From: Candidatus Korarchaeum sp.
GTDB lineage: Archaea; Korarchaeota; Korarchaeia; Korarchaeales; Korarchaeaceae
Assembly (NCBI GenBank): GCA_020833055.1
Contig: JAJHQZ010000013.1
Coordinates: 1-27,541 of the forward strand
DNA length: 27,541 bases
Direction: 5' to 3'
Shown here: positions 6,311 through 15,122 of the stretch, piece by piece
Layout of the letters: every line of letters starts with the position of its first letter
Numbering within the stretch: position 1 is the first letter of the stretch
The notes under the pieces: generated by a model
What the model was told of the DNA's origin: nothing
What the model saw: the letters and a program-made list of their open reading frames with translations, nothing else
Database searches by the model: none
Program-made: the position numbers and the translations under genes

Positions 6311-7871
6311 AGTCATCCCTTTGATATTACTCCTCATCACCATCTACCTAATACAAGCTGATTCCCTATCCATTTACGCATCAGTAGATTGCTATATAAC
6401 GAATTGGGATCAGGGGAAGAGCTTCCACTCAGAGGTCCTTAGGGTATCTAGGGAGAAATCCGGCAACGATTACTTGGAGGCCAGAGCCATAATAGGTTTC
6501 GATCTAACTAGCTTGACAGCAATACCTAGGGGATCGAAGGTATCCGAAGCAAACCTCATCCTAAAGCTAGTGAACGGATCTAAAGCTAAGGTGGAGGTCT
6601 GGGAGCTAGCTAGGGAACCTGATATATTCAAAGTGAGCTGGGTAAAAGCTGGTGATGAGGACTGGATCACTCCAGGGGGAGATCTCCTGAGGAAAGTCGG
6701 CGAGGCTGAAGTCAGCGCAGGAGAGATGAGGATAGACCTGAGGGATTACATTCAAGCTGTCGTGAATGGCGAGCTGAATTCAACGGGTTGGTTCCTGTTG
6801 AAGATAGCGGACGAGGGTTACTTCTACTTCTACTCCGAGCTATCGACGAATAAACCCAGGATTGAGATTAGCTATACGAAGGCCTCTCTAGACATAAGCT
6901 TGGATTCCAATGAAATCAAGCTCTCCCAAGGAAGCTCCGCTCTCCTTAAAGTTCAAGTGAGCGGATACCTCGGATCCCCTGTCTCAATAGAGTTAGAAGC
7001 CCCCAGCTTCCTCAAATACACTATATCCCCGAGTCGAGGGTACCCGACTTTCGTCTCCACTCTCAACTTATCGATACCTGAAGACGCCCCTGGAGGCTCA
7101 TATACATTGATAATATCGGCAGTCGGTCCTATTAGGAAGAACGTCACGTTGAAACTCACTGTCATCGAAAAGAAGGGCTACATAATATCCCTTCCGAGTT
7201 CTATCGATCTAATAAGCGGGTTCAGGAAGGACTTGATTATCAAGGCAACGCCCACTGGGAACTTCAGCGGGGAGATCGCTGCTTCTATACTGGAAGCCCC
7301 TGATTGGCTCAGCGTCTCAATAAACCCGAGTAAGGGAAAGCTGCCTTTCAACTTCACATTAACACTGAAGCCCCTCCCCGATGTTGAGGCCTCTGGGAGG
7401 CTGAGGATAATATTCAGAGGTCAAGTGAGTAAACAATATGAGGTAGAAGTGAGGACTAGATTGAGGAGAGTCGCTATTTACAGTAACGATATAGATTGGA
7501 AATTATCTAAGGAACTCATAATATCTTACTCAAATTCAACAGGGGTCCCCGTCCACAGGATAAATGATACATCCCTATTCTCGAATTACGATCTGATCAT
7601 AGTTCTGGGAGGCCATAAGGCCCCGACTGATAAGTGGATGCCCAAGAACGTGGCATCCAGCTTCATGAACGATAGCGAGAAGGCCTCCCTCGAGAGGGGG
7701 AAGGATTCGATATTAGTGAGGAAGCAGGGCTCTACCATCATAGTGATAATTGCTGGTAAGACGAGGCAGAGCACAGCGGCTCTGATCTCATCCGACAAAG
7801 ATGGGGATGGCTTCCCACTAATAGCAGAAATTCTCAGCGAGGATCCCATTGAAGTAGCTGGATCGGGCTAG
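6294..7871 (+). CDS. Large secreted multi-domain surface protein (DNRLRE/CBM96-like plus Ig-like domains)
   Basis: A 525-residue product. The start at 6294 gives a clean signal peptide (MARYARVIPLILLLI) and has GGAGG about 10 nt upstream; a longer in-frame ATG at 6252 would bury the signal. After the signal, residues about 24-200 resemble the DNRLRE/CBM96 jelly-roll found in surface proteins (pattern FDLTSL, then GGDLL, then PRIEISY at the end). Two Ig-like domains follow (about 200-300 and 300-395). The last 130 residues form an alpha/beta domain with 'DLIIVLGGHKAP' and IIVIIAGKTRQSTAALI, clearly like the N-terminal domain of the transglutaminase-like protein at 12079. No C-terminal membrane helix is present. 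Overlap with the nitrilase gene suggests coupled translation. Probably envelope-associated; function unknown. Confidence 0.78.
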   Translation: MARYARVIPLILLLITIYLIQADSLSIYASVDCYITNWDQGKSFHSEVLRVSREKSGNDYLEARAIIGFDLTSLTAIPRGSKVSEANLILKLVNGSKAKVEVWELAREPDIFKVSWVKAGDEDWITPGGDLLRKVGEAEVSAGEMRIDLRDYIQAVVNGELNSTGWFLLKIADEGYFYFYSELSTNKPRIEISYTKASLDISLDSNEIKLSQGSSALLKVQVSGYLGSPVSIELEAPSFLKYTISPSRGYPTFVSTLNLSIPEDAPGGSYTLIISAVGPIRKNVTLKLTVIEKKGYIISLPSSIDLISGFRKDLIIKATPTGNFSGEIAASILEAPDWLSVSINPSKGKLPFNFTLTLKPLPDVEASGRLRIIFRGQVSKQYEVEVRTRLRRVAIYSNDIDWKLSKELIISYSNSTGVPVHRINDTSLFSNYDLIIVLGGHKAPTDKWMPKNVASSFMNDSEKASLERGKDSILVRKQGSTIIVIIAGKTRQSTAALISSDKDGDGFPLIAEILSEDPIEVAGSG

Positions 7872-7888
7872 TTTTGATAACTAATCGA

Positions 7889-7897
7889 TTTTTTAAA
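7889..7897 (+). promoter_or_regulatory. TATA box for speE
   Basis: TTTTTTAAA is centred about 25 nt before the ATG at 7918. The earlier in-frame ATG at 7897 overlaps this box and is therefore unlikely to be translated. Confidence 0.6.
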
Positions 7898-7917
7898 TGA
7901 TTATCTCAGCATATACT

Positions 7918-8862
7918 ATGCCACTTAAGTTGCCCAAGCCCGGACTGAGGAATATAGATGGTCATCTACTCTATCTGGAGCATGCTGGACCTCACATGGC
8001 CACGCTTCAAATCGTGAATAATGTATTATCATCCGAAATGACTTCAGCAGGCCAGCTGGTTGAGACAGTTGATTTAGAGCTCTTCGGGAAATCGCTCTTC
8101 ATAGAGCACATAATAATGATCACTCTCTACGACGAGTACATCTATCACGAGACCTTGGTCCATCCGACTTTACTCTCGCTAGAGAATCCGGAGAAAGTAC
8201 TGATAATAGGGGGAGGGGACGGAGGAGCCCTCAGGGAAGTGCTGAAGCATCCAGTAGGGGAAGTGACGATGGTAGAGCTGGATGAGTCAGTGATAGAGAC
8301 AGTTAGGAAGCACATACCAGAGGTCCCCGGGAGCTCCTTCGAAGACCCCAGGCTTAAGTTGATAATAGGGGACGGTAGGAAGTACGTCGAGAGTTGTGAG
8401 GAGAAATATGATGCAGTAATATTGGATGTGACGGATCCATATGGTCAAGCCGTTAGGCTTTACACGAAGGAATTCTACTCAATGGTCAGGAAGCTCATGA
8501 GGGATGGGGGGCTCATGGTCACCCACAGCGAGGGGGTCCACGTGAATAGAGTGACCTTCCAGAGGATATACAGGGCGATCAGGGAGACTTTCAAGAAACA
8601 TGCGGTCGCTAAAGCCTATGTCCCATCCTTCAACGATGAGTGGTCGTTCTCATTCGGCTCAGATTATTTAGTGCCTCCTGAACTCGATAGGGAGAAATTG
8701 GAGAGGAGGTTCAACGAGAGACTGAAGGGGAAGACAAGATTCTACCTACCTGAGATACATTACGCGCTCTTCAGTCTACCGGCATATCTCAAGGCAGCTC
8801 TAGAGGAGGAAGTCCCCCCCAGCACTGACGATAATCCAGCTGAGATATATGAGGAGAGCTAA
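7918..8862 (+). CDS. speE: Spermidine synthase-family aminopropyltransferase
   Basis: A 314-residue enzyme transferring the aminopropyl group of decarboxylated S-adenosylmethionine to a diamine or agmatine in the cytosol. The N-terminal beta-rich part ends in DEYIYHETLVHPTL. The Rossmann-like fold follows, with the nucleotide loop VLIIGGGDGG, the acidic MVELDES strand end, and the catalytic-loop motif DVTDPYG (usual DSTDP). The C-terminus carries DDNPAEIYEES. Length is close to other family members. The start is set by the TATA box; ATG 7897 would add seven residues. It converges on the tyrA-like gene with a 4-nt overlap at the stop codons. Acceptor (putrescine, agmatine, spermidine) cannot be told from the sequence. 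Confidence 0.9.
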   Translation: MPLKLPKPGLRNIDGHLLYLEHAGPHMATLQIVNNVLSSEMTSAGQLVETVDLELFGKSLFIEHIIMITLYDEYIYHETLVHPTLLSLENPEKVLIIGGGDGGALREVLKHPVGEVTMVELDESVIETVRKHIPEVPGSSFEDPRLKLIIGDGRKYVESCEEKYDAVILDVTDPYGQAVRLYTKEFYSMVRKLMRDGGLMVTHSEGVHVNRVTFQRIYRAIRETFKKHAVAKAYVPSFNDEWSFSFGSDYLVPPELDREKLERRFNERLKGKTRFYLPEIHYALFSLPAYLKAALEEEVPPSTDDNPAEIYEES

Positions 8863-9653
8863 AATCTGTACAAGAACTCATAGGAGCCCTTTATATCTAT
8901 TATTTCGAGCCACTTCTTTATCTTCCTCCTTATCTCCTTGAAATCCCTCGAATTGAGTTCCTTAAGGAACTTCTCCAGGGCCTCCTCGAAGTAAGGGTTC
9001 TGTGTTATTAGCTCTTGGCTCAGGGCCTCGCTCTGATTCAGAGTAGCTGCGGATACCCTGAGGAACCAGGAGATCGTTTTAGTGCTCGCTGATCTCAGGA
9101 GATAGGAATCATCATCGGATGAGGAGAGGAATGAGTTAGTGATCAGATGGATCAAGCCCAGCCAGGCCATCGCTCTATCGTGATCCTCTAAGCTCATCGG
9201 TATCAACTCGAAGGGGAAGAGGGATGAGAGGTAGGAGATCTCGTCCTCTATACTCGTGACCTCTATCACAGCGGCCCTCCCATTCCTAATATCACCTATC
9301 CCCGGGCCGAAGAGGGGATGGAATGAGATCCCCTTGATCCCAATACTCGGGAGCTTCCTCATGCTCCCTATAACGGGGCTCTTAACAGAGCTTATCTCCA
9401 TCACGACGCTCCCCTTCCTCATCTTACCGCTCAGCTCCTCCACCAAGCCCGGGACCTTCGATATAGGGACGCATAATAACGCTGATTCGAATTCTCTCAG
9501 ATCGGAAAGATCGCTCAATGGTTTGATCCTCTCATCAGCTATCTCCTCAACCTTCCTGCGATCTAGGTCGTATATAGCTACTTGATGCTCCTCACTCAAG
9601 TACCTCGAGAAGAGCTTACCCATCTCCCCGGCTCCTATTATCAGGATCTCCAA
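8859..9653 (-). CDS. tyrA: Prephenate/arogenate dehydrogenase (TyrA-like)
   Basis: A 264-residue NAD(P)-dependent dehydrogenase of tyrosine synthesis. An N-terminal Rossmann motif (IIGAGEMGKLFS) is followed by the acidic strand end YDLD, then EISSVKS, and the substrate-site motif FHPLFGPG with the catalytic histidine (H112). A helical C-terminal dimerisation region completes it. The start is a TTG at 9653, with GGAGG about 10 nt upstream inside the end of the preceding gene; the two genes overlap by 13 nt. Last gene of aroC - mutase/aminotransferase - tyrA. The substrate may be prephenate or, if the upstream aminotransferase acts on prephenate, arogenate; I cannot decide. Confidence 0.88.
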   Translation of the reverse strand: MEILIIGAGEMGKLFSRYLSEEHQVAIYDLDRRKVEEIADERIKPLSDLSDLREFESALLCVPISKVPGLVEELSGKMRKGSVVMEISSVKSPVIGSMRKLPSIGIKGISFHPLFGPGIGDIRNGRAAVIEVTSIEDEISYLSSLFPFELIPMSLEDHDRAMAWLGLIHLITNSFLSSSDDDSYLLRSASTKTISWFLRVSAATLNQSEALSQELITQNPYFEEALEKFLKELNSRDFKEIRRKIKKWLEIIDIKGSYEFLYRF

Positions 9654-10984
9654 GATAAGAGGGCCTCCTTCAACAATCTCAATCCACCCTCAGCTCCCTC
9701 GCTCGCGAATGTGATCCTTATCCATTCCTTAAACGGCCCGAACCCGGACCCGGGGGCGAGAGCTATTCCCCTCTCCTCGAGGACACGCATTGAGAATTCC
9801 ATAGAATCGAATCCATCTATCTCAACTTTAGGGAATATATAGAGACCTCCCTCAGGCTCCCTGTAGCTTATAGGAGCATCTGAGAGCTCTCTAACTGCTC
9901 TATCCAAGTAAGACCTCAGCAAGCCCCTGACCTCACTCACCCAGCTCTCCCCCCTCTCTAAGACTGAAGCGGATGCATCCTGTATGAACTCAGGGACGTT
10001 GCTTATAGTCAGGCTCAAGTACTTAGAGAGTTTCGATAATATCTCCTCCTTCGCGTGTATATATCCTATCCTGAATCCAGTCATCCCGAAAGCCTTGGAG
10101 AGTGTGTTCACGCTTATAGTCATATCGTAGACCTTCGCTGGGGATACCCTATCGACGAAAGATATCTCAGAGTATGCATCATCGCTTATAAGTATAGAAT
10201 CATTCTCATTCAAATAATCTGAGAGTTCCTCAAGCTCCTTCCTGCTCCAAACTCTCCCATCCGGGTTGTTCGGTGAGCAGACTATGAAAGCCCTTATCCC
10301 CTTGATCTTCTGCAGTTCATCGAGGGAGCTTATCTCGATGAACTCCAAGCCTAAGTTAGAGGACATCCCCTTGTAAGCGGGCCAAGCTGGTATCATCACA
10401 CCTACCCTATCCCCCGGTCTCAGTAGAGAGGCTAGGATGGAGTATATCGCGAACTTAGATCCTGGAGTCACTATTATATTCTCAGGTCCGCTCTCTATCT
10501 TATCCCTCCTCTTTATCCATTCGCTAGCTGCTCTTCTGAATTCATCTGAGCCGAATGATGTTCCATATCTAGTCTTCCCCTCCCTTATCGATTTCATCAT
10601 CTCATCTAGGAGGAAGGGAGGGAAGGACCAGGGCGGCTCGCCGACTTCTAGGTGATATATCTTGACCCCTCTCTTCTCCAATTGTTTGGCTCTCCTGAAG
10701 ACCTCTAGGTGAGGCCCAGCATCTCCCCCCTCCGGTATCTGAGCCCTTATGGAAGCTGATATGAGGAAGTTGAATAACCTCCTGCAATTCCAATCGTCTA
10801 TCCCTCTCTCGCTGCACCTCTCCTTCACAACTCTCCATAAGCTTTCCTCGACATCCGGATCCCTTATCTGGATCCCGATCTCCCTCTTGAGCCTCCCTAT
10901 CTCTTCAACTAACTTCAGCCTCTCAGAATAGAGATCCACCAATCTGAGGGTCACTTCCTTGATCCTCCCCCTGAGTTCCTCCAT
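9641..10984 (-). CDS. Chorismate mutase - class I aminotransferase fusion
   Basis: A 447-residue bifunctional protein. Residues 1-90 are an AroQ-type all-helical chorismate mutase (basic residues near R5, R22 and K33 in ERLKLVEEIGRLKREIG, then DPDVEE). Residues about 92-447 are a fold-type I PLP aminotransferase: VTPGSKFAIYS, SPNNPDGR (N240), SDDAY (D268 region), SKAFGMTGFRIGY with PLP-lysine K297, and WIRITF with the substrate-binding arginine (R423). It would convert chorismate to prephenate and transaminate prephenate or the keto acids of Phe/Tyr. The ATG overlaps the aroC stop (TGATG), so translation is coupled. No prephenate dehydratase gene is seen in this window. Confidence 0.92.
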   Translation of the reverse strand: MEELRGRIKEVTLRLVDLYSERLKLVEEIGRLKREIGIQIRDPDVEESLWRVVKERCSERGIDDWNCRRLFNFLISASIRAQIPEGGDAGPHLEVFRRAKQLEKRGVKIYHLEVGEPPWSFPPFLLDEMMKSIREGKTRYGTSFGSDEFRRAASEWIKRRDKIESGPENIIVTPGSKFAIYSILASLLRPGDRVGVMIPAWPAYKGMSSNLGLEFIEISSLDELQKIKGIRAFIVCSPNNPDGRVWSRKELEELSDYLNENDSILISDDAYSEISFVDRVSPAKVYDMTISVNTLSKAFGMTGFRIGYIHAKEEILSKLSKYLSLTISNVPEFIQDASASVLERGESWVSEVRGLLRSYLDRAVRELSDAPISYREPEGGLYIFPKVEIDGFDSMEFSMRVLEERGIALAPGSGFGPFKEWIRITFASEGAEGGLRLLKEALLSWRS

Positions 10985-12069
10985 CAGATAGCCCCCCTCA
11001 TGCTCCTCATTATGTGATCAGCTATCGTGAACGCGAGCATACTCTCGACCACTACTACAGCCCTAGGGACTACGCATGGATCATGCCTGCCTTTAACCTT
11101 TATCTCCACATTCCTCAGCAGTTCCAAGTCCACGGTTTCCTGAGGCTTAGCTATCGATGGAGTCGGTTTGAAAGCTACCCTCAAGATTATCGGCTCCCCC
11201 GTCGTGATGCCCCCTATCGCTCCACCGTGATCGTTCTTCTTATACCTTATCTTACCATCTATCACCCTGATGGGGTCGTTGTGTTCAGATCCCCTCATCC
11301 TAGCTGCTCTGAAGCCGGATCCGAACTCCACCCCCTTGACAGCCGGTATCGAGAACATAGCCTTAGCTATATCCCCCTCTATCGTGTCGAAAATAGGCTC
11401 CCCTAGACCCGGAGGTACGTTCAAAGCTATAGCTTCGACGATACCGCCTACGCTATCCCCTTCCCTCCTCGCTCTCTCTATAGCTGCCGCCATCCTCAAG
11501 TAGCTCTCCTCGTTAGGAGCCCTCACTGGGTTCATATATCTATACCTCCTCGCATCATCTAAAGTGAAGCCCTCGGCTCTCTCACCCCCTATCTCGAGGG
11601 AGTATGCTATCACCTCTATCCCAAGCTTCTCAAGGATCTTCATAGCTACAGCTCCAGCCATGCACATCGATATTGTCACTCTGCCTGAGAAACGGCCCCC
11701 TCCCCTGAAATCGTTGTAACCGGAGTACTTCAATCTAGCGACGTAATCAGCGTGCCCGGGCCTCGGAAACCTGTTGATCTCCTCGTAGTATGATGAATCG
11801 ATATCCTCGTTCCTGACTATCATGGAGATAGGCGCTCCGGTAGTGAAGCCATTGAAGACGCCGCTGAGTATCTCAACCCTATCTCTCTCAGCTCTCTGAC
11901 TCACTAGCTCTGATTGACCCGGTCTCCTGAGGTCCAGTATCCTCTGAACATCCTCCTCGCTTAAAGGAAGCCCTGCAGGAACTCCTTCAATCACAGCCCC
12001 TACTACGGGACCGTGGCTCTCACCGAAGGATATTAGCCTGAGCTCTCTCCCGAAGATATCCCCTCCCAT
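10984..12069 (-). CDS. aroC: Chorismate synthase
   Basis: A 361-residue cytosolic enzyme making chorismate from EPSP with reduced FMN. Recognisable signatures are the N-terminal SFGESHG, RRPGQSE, then RFPRPGHADY, GGGRFSGR, MRGSEHNDP and DHGGAIGGITTGEP. Length is normal for the family. The start is supported by AAGGTGAG 3 nt upstream of the ATG, overlapping the stop of the transglutaminase-like gene 9 nt away. It is the first biosynthetic gene of the aromatic operon aroC - mutase/aminotransferase - tyrA. Confidence is near certain. Confidence 0.97.
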   Translation of the reverse strand: MGGDIFGRELRLISFGESHGPVVGAVIEGVPAGLPLSEEDVQRILDLRRPGQSELVSQRAERDRVEILSGVFNGFTTGAPISMIVRNEDIDSSYYEEINRFPRPGHADYVARLKYSGYNDFRGGGRFSGRVTISMCMAGAVAMKILEKLGIEVIAYSLEIGGERAEGFTLDDARRYRYMNPVRAPNEESYLRMAAAIERARREGDSVGGIVEAIALNVPPGLGEPIFDTIEGDIAKAMFSIPAVKGVEFGSGFRAARMRGSEHNDPIRVIDGKIRYKKNDHGGAIGGITTGEPIILRVAFKPTPSIAKPQETVDLELLRNVEIKVKGRHDPCVVPRAVVVVESMLAFTIADHIMRSMRGAI

Positions 12070-12072
12070 GGG

Positions 12073-12080
12073 CTCACCTT
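12073..12080 (-). promoter_or_regulatory. Shine-Dalgarno site for aroC
   Basis: AAGGTGAG on the minus strand, 3 nt before the aroC ATG. It begins within the TAA stop of the preceding gene, indicating that aroC is read on the same mRNA. Confidence 0.7.
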
Positions 12081-13668
12081 AAGGTCTGAAGGGCCTTATC
12101 CTCAGGAAATCCACCTCAGAGCTCCCGAGATAAAGAGACACTCTGGCGCCGACTGTAGGAGATACTGTGAAGAATTTCACTGAGTATATCGCGGTACCAT
12201 TGGGATCTATGGGCTCTACAGCGATAGAATCATTCAACTTGACCTCAAATCGGTATTCGAATGGATCCAGTCTCCTCAGGTTGGCATCGACTCCTCCGGT
12301 CTCGACACCGAATGGGTAGAGCTGGGAATCCAACCTCAAGTTATCAGCACGCTTCTCGCCCAAGTTCCTCAGTTTTATGATCAGGGAGATCGAGTAGCCG
12401 GAGCTAGTCTTCCTAGATACCGTCAAGTAGTCATAGATGAGTGGGATCGGGGAATTTCTCTCACTCACTAAGAATATCGGGAAATCCCTGTAGGGCCATC
12501 CGATAATCTCAGCTAGTTGAAGGAGGTTCGGGAGTTCCCCAGGCTTGAAGAAGCCAGTGGTCTCGACGTAAAAGTAGCTCTTATTATCGAATTCGATCTC
12601 CAACGCTACCGGCCATTCTTTATCTCTGATCTTCTCGTATAGATCCATCAGATCGACTAGAGCAACATAGATATCACCAACTCTTCTGATATCAGCCCTC
12701 ACCCTCGGGAGCTTGACCCATTCCTGCGGTAGCGAGACCGCCACTGCTGCGTGACTGGGCATTATCAGTAATATGGAATCGAAGCCCTCATGCCTCAAAA
12801 GGGATGAGAGGAGTATTGATAGGTCCTCACAATCACCATTCCCCCTCTCCAAGGTCTCCAATGGGTAGCTGGGGTAATCTCCAGTGGGTGAGTACTCATT
12901 AGCTTGAGAGTACTTCAAGCTCTGGACGAAGGAAGCTATGAACCAGACTCTATTATATCCCCTTATCCCCTCCCTCTCAGCTATGGAATCGAGCTTCTCA
13001 GCTAGATCCCTGAGTATTTGATCGTCATGAGGTGTTGTGAGCATGAGATACCATGTGAAGAGAGGAGAACCTGCTTTGAACTCAACTAACTTCATCCTAG
13101 GTTTTACCCTGAAGAAATCGACTAGATCCTTAGGTATCTCTATAGATATCGAGTAATTCTTCCCCACTTTAGGAGGGAACTCCCAGCTGTGAGAGATCTT
13201 CTCACTCCTACCCTTGAATTTTATCATAGAAGCCTCCTCTCGGAAGAGGAAATCCAATATTCCACTATCTATCAGGGCCTTCGTCCCCTTAAATGTCTCA
13301 TTTCTCGTGCTCCCAGCTATACTGATCACGATCCCCCTTTTAGTTGTTATGCTGAATGTCCAGAAGCCCCTTGAATTGAGGAGCGCGATTTTATCGTCGT
13401 AAGATAGATATCTGCTAGCTATAGCCCCCACTCTATCAGCCCTCGGCCCTCCGAGGATGAAGTAATAATCGTATCCTTCCTTAAGCTCATCAGATATTTC
13501 TACCTCTATACCCCTGCTCCTGAGCCAGCTTAAGATCATTTTTGCGGATGCGAGATCGTTCTCATTAGATACTATGAGGACTCTCTTGTTCGCGGCATCT
13601 ATTAACGCTACTTGCAACGTTAAGGAGAATAGGAGCGATAAACAAGTGACTTTAAGGAGTGGGCTCAT
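12079..13668 (-). CDS. Secreted transglutaminase-like cysteine protein
   Basis: A 529-residue exported protein with a signal peptide (about 1-25). Residues about 28-140 are an alpha/beta domain (KRVLIVSNENDLA, YFILGGPRAD, VISIAGSTRNETFKG) homologous to the C-terminal domain of the protein at 6294. Residues about 210-375 are a transglutaminase-like core with C280 in NGDCEDLS, H306 in PSHAAVAV and the acidic YVETTG motif near 367. An Ig-like beta domain ends the protein. There is no membrane anchor. The family includes peptidases and cross-linking enzymes of the cell surface. A TATA element 27 nt upstream suggests a leaderless ATG at 13668. Position ahead of aroC is probably transcriptional convenience. 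Confidence 0.82.
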   Translation of the reverse strand: MSPLLKVTCLSLLFSLTLQVALIDAANKRVLIVSNENDLASAKMILSWLRSRGIEVEISDELKEGYDYYFILGGPRADRVGAIASRYLSYDDKIALLNSRGFWTFSITTKRGIVISIAGSTRNETFKGTKALIDSGILDFLFREEASMIKFKGRSEKISHSWEFPPKVGKNYSISIEIPKDLVDFFRVKPRMKLVEFKAGSPLFTWYLMLTTPHDDQILRDLAEKLDSIAEREGIRGYNRVWFIASFVQSLKYSQANEYSPTGDYPSYPLETLERGNGDCEDLSILLSSLLRHEGFDSILLIMPSHAAVAVSLPQEWVKLPRVRADIRRVGDIYVALVDLMDLYEKIRDKEWPVALEIEFDNKSYFYVETTGFFKPGELPNLLQLAEIIGWPYRDFPIFLVSERNSPIPLIYDYLTVSRKTSSGYSISLIIKLRNLGEKRADNLRLDSQLYPFGVETGGVDANLRRLDPFEYRFEVKLNDSIAVEPIDPNGTAIYSVKFFTVSPTVGARVSLYLGSSEVDFLRIRPFRP

Positions 13669-13690
13669 ACAGTAAAAGTAGGGGGCTTCG

Positions 13691-13699
13691 AATAAAAAA
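13691..13699 (-). promoter_or_regulatory. TATA box / T-rich terminator between malic enzyme and transglutaminase-like gene
   Basis: The minus strand reads CTTTTTTATT here. The box is centred about 27 nt before the ATG at 13668, and the same T-run, just past the malic enzyme stop at 13716, could end that transcript. Confidence 0.55.
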
Positions 13700-13715
13700 G
13701 GATTATGTGGGGGTT

Positions 13716-15122
13716 TTAAGGACCGTAACTCCTTAGAACATCCTCCTCAGGTGGAGGTGAGGATATTAAGCCCTTCTCCATTAAGAATCTCGCTGACTCC
13801 CTAGCGTTCCTTATTATATTGACAGCCCTCTCATAGAGCTCCTCCCTGCTGAGTATTCTCCTAGCGACTCCCTGCTTAATCGATTGTTCAGCTGCAGCCA
13901 CAGCTTCGATGGGATAGACCTCCCAGTCTTCCATAGTCGGGAGTATGTAATCCTCACGCAATCCTTTCTCCTCCGCGAACTTAGCTAGAGCATCTCCAGC
14001 GGCTATGCACATCTCATCTGTCACTGTCTTAGCTCTGACATCTAATACTCCCCTGAAGATAGCTGGGAAGGCGAGACTGTTGTTCACTTGGTTGGGGAAA
14101 TCGCTCCTCCCAGTCGCTACTATCTTCGCTCCCGCCTCCTTAGCTTCCCAAGGCCATATCTCCGGTATCGGGTTTGCGCACGCGAAGACTATAGGATCTT
14201 TGTTCATCAACTTTATCCATTCCTGCTTTATAACTCCTGGCCCTGGTTTGCTAGCCCCTACTACAGCATCAGCTCCCTTGAAAGCTTCCTCTATCGTCTT
14301 ATTGTTCTCTTTGTTAGTCTTCATCGCTAGATCGTACTTCCACCTATCCTCCTTCTCCATGGTCTCCATATCGGGCCTGTCCCTGTAGAGGACGCCCGCT
14401 GTATCTATCAGCACGATGTTCCCAGGGGGCACTCCGGCAGTTATGAGGACGATAGCCGTCCTTATGTTAGCGGCGCCAGCTCCATAAAGGACTATCTTAG
14501 AATCCTTCATGTTCTTCCCGACGAGCTTAAAGGCATTGACTAGTCCGGCATAAACTACAGTAGCAGTTCCCTGCTGATCATCATGCCATACCGGTATCTG
14601 GAGCCTCTTCCTCGCTTCCTCCAGGACGTAATAGCACTTCGGCTTCTCTATATCCTCGAGATTCACCCCTCCAAAGTTAGGCTCTATCCACTCCAAGAGT
14701 TTTATCATATCATCGGGATCGCGAGCTCTAACTACGAGGGGGAAGGCATCGACCCCGCCGAGGTATTTGAAGAGGAGGGCCTTCCCCTCCATGACAGGCA
14801 AGCCTGCCTCAGGCCCTATATCACCGAGCCCTAAGACCCTAGTCCCATCGCTCACTACTGCTACGTAATTCCACCTGTTAGTGAGGAAGAAAGACTTATC
14901 TGGATCGGCTTTTATCTCCTTGCAAGCCGCTGCAACTCCAGGAGTGTACCAGATAGAGAAGTCATCTAAGGTCCTTATAGCACATTTCGGCATCACCTGG
15001 ACCTTCCCCTCATAAAACTGATGATAGGGTACGGCCAGTTTGGACGGTCTCTCAGCTTTCTTCAGGAGCTCCTCAACAGTGGGCTTACGCTCGGCCATAA
15101 TGATCGCCATACTTTTAACCAT
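13716..15122 (-). CDS. NAD(P)-dependent malic enzyme
   Basis: Up to 468 residues, oxidative decarboxylation of malate to pyruvate in the cytosol. Seen in order: DFSIWYTPGVA with the catalytic tyrosine region, SDGTRVLGLGDIGPEAG, MEGKALLFKYLGGVDAFPL, NLEDIEKP (metal ligands), WHDDQQGTA, and a second Rossmann domain opening with LYGAGAANIR. Length fits the short bacterial/archaeal type without a phosphotransacetylase domain. Three in-frame ATGs are near the start (15122, 15110, 15098). A TATA element at 15131-15137 lies 24 nt above 15110, so the shorter starts are more likely than 15122. Single-gene unit. Confidence 0.93.
   Translation of the reverse strand: MVKSMAIIMAERKPTVEELLKKAERPSKLAVPYHQFYEGKVQVMPKCAIRTLDDFSIWYTPGVAAACKEIKADPDKSFFLTNRWNYVAVVSDGTRVLGLGDIGPEAGLPVMEGKALLFKYLGGVDAFPLVVRARDPDDMIKLLEWIEPNFGGVNLEDIEKPKCYYVLEEARKRLQIPVWHDDQQGTATVVYAGLVNAFKLVGKNMKDSKIVLYGAGAANIRTAIVLITAGVPPGNIVLIDTAGVLYRDRPDMETMEKEDRWKYDLAMKTNKENNKTIEEAFKGADAVVGASKPGPGVIKQEWIKLMNKDPIVFACANPIPEIWPWEAKEAGAKIVATGRSDFPNQVNNSLAFPAIFRGVLDVRAKTVTDEMCIAAGDALAKFAEEKGLREDYILPTMEDWEVYPIEAVAAAEQSIKQGVARRILSREELYERAVNIIRNARESARFLMEKGLISSPPPEEDVLRSYGP

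Noticed and set aside
11014-11406. 130-codon plus-strand ORF
   Set aside because: Complement of aroC, whose motifs are continuous; a shadow produced by codon bias.
14005-14388. 127-codon plus-strand ORF, hydrophobic
   Set aside because: Antisense to malic enzyme. The hydrophobicity comes from the complement of the sense codons.
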